NCBI GenBank assembly: GCA_964034945.1
Contig: OZ035960.1
Span: 16,339,403-16,403,402, forward strand
Direction: 5' to 3'
From: Chrysopilus asiliformis
Lineage: Eukaryota > Arthropoda > Insecta > Diptera > Rhagionidae
DNA: 64,000 nucleotides
Shown: positions 59,628-64,000 of the stretch, piece by piece
How positions within the stretch are numbered: position 1 is the stretch's first letter
Layout of the letters: each line of letters opens with the position of its first letter
Made by a program: the position numbers and the translations under genes
The notes under the pieces: generated by a model
Database searches by the model: none
Told to the model about the DNA's origin: nothing
What the model saw: the letters and a program-made list of their open reading frames with translations, nothing else

Positions 59628-61531
59628 AAAATACAATTTAAATAATCATATATTTTACTTGTTGATTGGCAAGATCGACACTTTCAATGCCACACTGTTT
59701 AGAATTTAAGTTATTCGTTTTTAAGTTAATCATAGGCTAATTAGCTGAAAATGAGACACGAGCATTTAGAAATAACCATTGCGGAAACAGATTCCCATGA
59801 TCGCTTGGATCATTGGACTTTCGCTAATTTGATTGTCCATCATACTAGTTAGCTGTTTCTCTTTAATTAAATTATTGTTATTTTTTAGTTAGAAGACGAT
59901 TTTTTTTCTATTTTCTTAAATATCTAAGAGGATCCGCATGTGCCGGTATGAAGATAGTTGCGTCACCGAAATAACGTTCTTGAGTCACGTTTTATAGAGG
60001 CTAATCATGTGCCAGTCTCACCTACCACGCCAGGTAACGAAATCGATGTCAATTTGCTCAATTGTTTGAAACAACCATTTCTTACAAACATTTATTCATA
60101 TTCTCATAGCTTACAACAACAAGTTTATGATTACACGACTGTCGATGTCGTGTTGAAAAAATCATGAAATTTTTAAGTTTTGTTTGTGGGCACATCGAGA
60201 AAATTGTCGTATATAAGATTTTTAGAAACGTCGATTTGCAGAATTCTTCTTTTATTTCTGTATCCCGTAGGTAAACTGCACCATGTCTATATTTTCAAAA
60301 TCGATTTTTTTTGTAGTTGTGGGACAAAAGGAGTTTTCAAAACATCATCTTCCGTACAAATCTATGAGAATTAGTGCCGTTTGCATCAACGAAACTTAGA
60401 AACTTATGTACAACTTAAATTATTTAAGTGCCAGGATTTCTACAGTTTAAGTAGGATAATCGCAACTTAATTTTTTAAGAATAGTACGCGCAAACGGACC
60501 TTAGTCACCTTTAAACTGCTTTCTTACACAATTTACTTTTTGTCGCTTAGTGTAGTTTACCTGGGGGTTACAGATTTATAAATTGAATACAAGAACTTCT
60601 TTAAAAGATTTCATATTTAATGGTGCTGTGAAAGAATACTATTTTCCGTCTAAAAGTTTTAGCTGAAATAAAAAAAAGTCCTACAAACTAATTTATTATT
60701 GTTTTTTTATCACTGTTTTTTTTACTATGAAATTCCTACTTGCGAAATGCTTGATAAACAAAAGCGTGTTTGAAAATTAAAAACAACACTATAACAGCTA
60801 ATTTGTGCCATGTTGCAAAAACACAAATCAAGATTGTAAATATTTTGTTACTAAAAAAATGAAAATAAAATAAGATAAATAAAAATTGTCGTTTTTTGGG
60901 TTTCATCTTCTCATTTTGTTCAAGATTCAAAAAAGACCAAAAAATCGATTGGCCACCATTAAAACCAATATCTAGTATGAAAATGGGAGCCTTTCAACAA
61001 TCATACACAAATCTGAATATGGTTAATTATGTAATATGTTGTAATAATATCACAAATATATACGGATAGACAAGATATTATTAGCATAATATTTGATTGA
61101 CTGAACAAAGTTATTTGTAACACATCTCGTTTAACCTTGACTTAATTTTTTCACAAAATATTTTCTCCTGTGTTGTAATTATTTATGATTATTGCTATAC
61201 TTATAAATGGCTTTTAAATCGCTTCTATTGGGAATGTCAAGCGGTTATCTATTGATATTGTCTTTATTAGAGAATCATTAAGATATCTATATAATTCTTA
61301 AATTAATAATTTATGGAAATATTCGAGAAAATTATTGTGCGGCACTTTTATTCCATACTGTTCAAATTGGAGAGGTAGATTATCAGAATATCAATCATTT
61401 ACAGAAAATCCAATAATTTACAAACACTTGATTAAATTTTTATCTTATTATTTAAATGTGTTTCTGAATAAAGAAAAATATGTTTTAAAACCACAAATGC
61501 ATTTTTTCGGTGTTAAATCCTTGACAATATT
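59628..61531. other. No gene recognised
   Basis: AT-rich. It contains the CCGTTTGC-family MITE at 60371-60502 and otherwise nothing that I can delimit. Confidence 0.4.
60371..60502. mobile_element. MITE, CCGTTTGC family
   Basis: Ends TTAGTGCCGTTTGC and inverted TAAGGTCCGTTTGC. The interior has CAACTTAAATTATTTAAG and GCAACTTAATTTTTTAAG. Similar in size and layout to 29105-29238. Confidence 0.65.
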
Positions 61532-62071
61532 TATACCCGTATGGTGAAACCAAAGGGTATATTAACTTTGCCTTACCGTTTGTAACGCCAAGATCCCGTC
61601 ATCACACAAAAAAATGAATTACACCAGTGTGTTTAGAATGATAAAAAAAATTAATTTTGCGTCTCCGTCCGTCTGTCCGTCCGTCTGTGGCGCAAATTGC
61701 GGGCACACGGATTGGCTTGAAATTTTACGCTGATTCGTTTTTCGTAAAATGCGAGGCTAAGTTCGTTAATGGGCAAAAAAGGACAATTAGGGGGGTTACC
61801 CCCCATACGAACGAAATCGTTTTTTGTGAATATCTCAAAAACGGTGCATCTTATCAAAAAAGTGCAAGAACAAAAGTTATTTAGGATATGATTCTACATA
61901 AAACTCCCATACATCAAAATCCGATTGGAATAAATTTTAAAAAATATTATTGAAAAGTTTGACTTCAAAGTGGAATCTTGGTACAGCTGTTCGCCGTTCA
62001 CTCAAACTTAATGCCATATCACCATACGGGTCTCCAATAATTGCCAGAGTGGCAATTATAGCTTTTGTTAG
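61532..62071 (+). mobile_element. DINE-1-like element
   Basis: Complete, with a short GTCC core (about 61665-61688), a palindrome broken by one extra T (GGGGGGTTACCCCCC), and the tail ending GCTTTTGTTAGG. Confidence 0.87.
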
Positions 62072-62789
62072 GTTATTTTAAGTACAAATTTGGGAAAAAA
62101 TAAGTTAAAATGTCGGTAAGTGAAATGTGAAGTTTTTGTATTTTTCAGATTACAACTTTTCGTGAAAATATAAATAAATTTCCATTGCATGAAACGAATT
62201 ACAATCAAAATTTAAAATGAATGAATCAAAAGCCGATCAAATCATACTCAACAAAAATGACGGAATTGATTTTTCTGTACAGCAAAAACCGATAACATTT
62301 GTGATGATCCGCCGAATATACACCTTTCGTGTCATTACAGATTTCTGATCAACATAAAAACGATCAGCATAACCTAATTTATCAACAACATGGACATGGA
62401 TTACCGTAGTGATGCTCAGAATACCTCTTTGAACTTACCTAAGAAGCTATAATATCTGAATTCCCTTAAAGATTTTTAACATGATAAATGGAAATCGACC
62501 GCAACCAACAGTGTCTTCACTTAGAGTTAGTAGTTGTGGTAAAATTAATGAATATTATGTCATTTTGGATACAAGGGTTAAGTAAAATATTTTATAACAG
62601 TACAAGGCGTGCCATGTTAAACAAAAGTGAAATTATTTTCCATGTTTTCCTTTATTTTCTTAATTTTTCCTATCTCATAAGTAAAGTTAACGTTATAAAA
62701 TATTGCCAGCGATTTAATATTTTAAACGTAAGTTTATTAATAGTTTTTTTTTAAGAAAGCCTTTTTTTCGAGTCGATCTTGGTCATTTT
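62072..62789. other. No gene recognised
   Basis: AT-rich spacer between DINE-1-like copies; a plus frame of 88 codons at 62488-62754 shows no family motif. Confidence 0.4.
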
Positions 62790-63320
62790 TATACCCGTAT
62801 GGTGAAACCAAAGGGTATATTAACTTTGCCTTACCGTTTGTAACGCCAAGATCCCGTCATCGCACAAAAAAATGAATTACACCAGTGTGTTTAGAATGAT
62901 AAAACATAACAAAAGCTATAATTGCCAATCTGGCAATCATTGGAGACCCGTATGGTGATATTCGTATCAAAATTCGAACAGTTGTACCAAAATTCCACTT
63001 TGAAGTCAAAATTTCCAATAAGAATTTTTAAAATTTATTCCAATCGGATTTTGGATGTATGGAAGTTTTATGTAGAATCATATCTTAAATAACTTTTGTT
63101 CTTGGACTTTTTTGATAAGATGCACCGTTTTTGAGATATTCACAAAAAACGTTTTCGTTCGTATGGGGGGTACCCCCCCTAATGGTCCATTTTTGCCCAT
63201 TAACGAAGTTAGCCTCACATTTTACGAAAAACGGATCTGTACAAAATTTCAAGTCTCTAGCTCAATCCGTGCGCCCGCAATCCGCGCCACAGACAGACGG
63301 ACGGGCAGACAGTCGGACGG

Positions 63321-63351
<31 letters not shown>

Positions 63352-64000
63352 GACGGACATGGAAAAATCAATTTTTTTTATCATTCTAAATACAGTGGTG
63401 TAATTCATTTTTGTGTGTGATGACGGGAGCTTGGCGTTACAAACGGTAAAGCAAAGTTAATATACCCTTTGGTTTCACCATACGGGTATAAAAAATTGAA
63501 TTTTGCATGTCCGTCCGTCTGTCCGTCTGTCCGTCTGTCTGTCCGTCTGCCTGTCCGTCCGTCTGTCTGTCTGTCTGTGGCGCGGATTACAGGCGCACGG
63601 ATTGAGCTAGAGACTTGAAATTTTGCGCAGATTTGTTTTTCGTAAAATGCGAGGCTAAGTTCGTTAATGGGAAAAAATGGACCATTAGGGGGGGTACCCC
63701 CCATACGAACGAAAACGGTTTTTGTGAATATCTCAAAAACGGTGCATCTTATCAAAAAAGTCCAAGAACAAAAGTTATTTAGGATATGATTCTACATAAA
63801 ACTCCCATACATGAAAATCCGATTGGAATAATTTTTAAAAAATCTTATTGGAAAGTTTGACTTCATAATGGAATTTTGATAAAACTGGTATAAAAATCTT
63901 ATTGGAAAGTTTTACTCAAATTTTGGCACAACTGGTCGAATTTTGATACGAATATCACCATACGGGTTTTCAATAATTGCCAGATTGGCAATTATAGCTT
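62790..64000 (+). mobile_element. DINE-1-like element split by another copy
   Basis: The head half (62790-62904) ends in TTTAGAATGATAAAA and resumes at 63491 with AAAAATTGAATTTTGCATG, a core of GTCC/GTCT at about 63508-63578, and the tail to the window end, where the hairpin TTGCCAGATTGGCAA is visible. The bases between belong to an inverted complete copy. Confidence 0.88.
62905..63490 (-). mobile_element. DINE-1-like element nested in its own family
   Basis: Complete from CATAACAAAAGC to CACCATACGGGTATA, with an intact GGGGGGTACCCCCC palindrome and a core at about 63291-63357. It is inserted into an A-rich spot of the outer copy with no obvious target duplication. Confidence 0.9.

Noticed and set aside
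63112..63420. Recurrent frames of about 75-115 codons ending in runs of RTDRQTDGRTD in many places
   Set aside because: They are the DINE-1-like conserved block read into its GGAC/AGAC microsatellite. No ATG opens them in frame (the start is TTG), and they recur because the element copies are near-identical, not because a protein is conserved.

Overview
The window reads as AT-rich nuclear DNA of an insect, most likely a fly (Diptera) outside the drosophilids. Evidence: Gr28-family gustatory receptors with alternative first exons, a venus kinase receptor (a family known from many invertebrates but absent from Drosophila melanogaster), a U2AF35-related splicing factor with an RS tail, short GT-AG introns, and very dense small transposons, above all a DINE-1/INE-1-like family. 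The species assignment is inference.

Layout. 1-8 kb: repeats, with a 55-bp perfect hairpin inside a terminal-inverted-repeat (TIR) element. 8.0-19.9 kb (+): a complete 8-exon venus kinase receptor gene; the exons join in frame to 1324 residues. 20.6-22.5 kb: stacked Helitrons and nested hAT-, piggyBac- and TA-flanked elements. 22.9-30.9 kb (-) and 33.3-44.5 kb (+): two Gr28-like loci placed head to head as mirror images. Each has three alternative first exons of 210-212 codons (TM1-4) and one shared set of three 3' exons (TM5-7). Every junction is phase 0, so six receptors of 415-426 residues are predicted. 44.6-44.9 kb (-): a possible small tail-anchored protein. 45.0-46.9 kb (+): a complete six-exon ZRSR2/Urp-type gene of 491 residues. 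47-64 kb: no recognisable host gene; a mariner remnant, MITEs, Helitrons and many DINE-1-like copies, several nested.

The host genes do not form one pathway. The main biology is the divergent pair of alternative-first-exon taste-receptor loci and the venus kinase receptor, whose ectodomain seems to carry an extra N-terminal binding-protein-like domain. The intergenic and intronic DNA is a layered record of transposition; several insertions can be ordered because they interrupt recognisable older copies.
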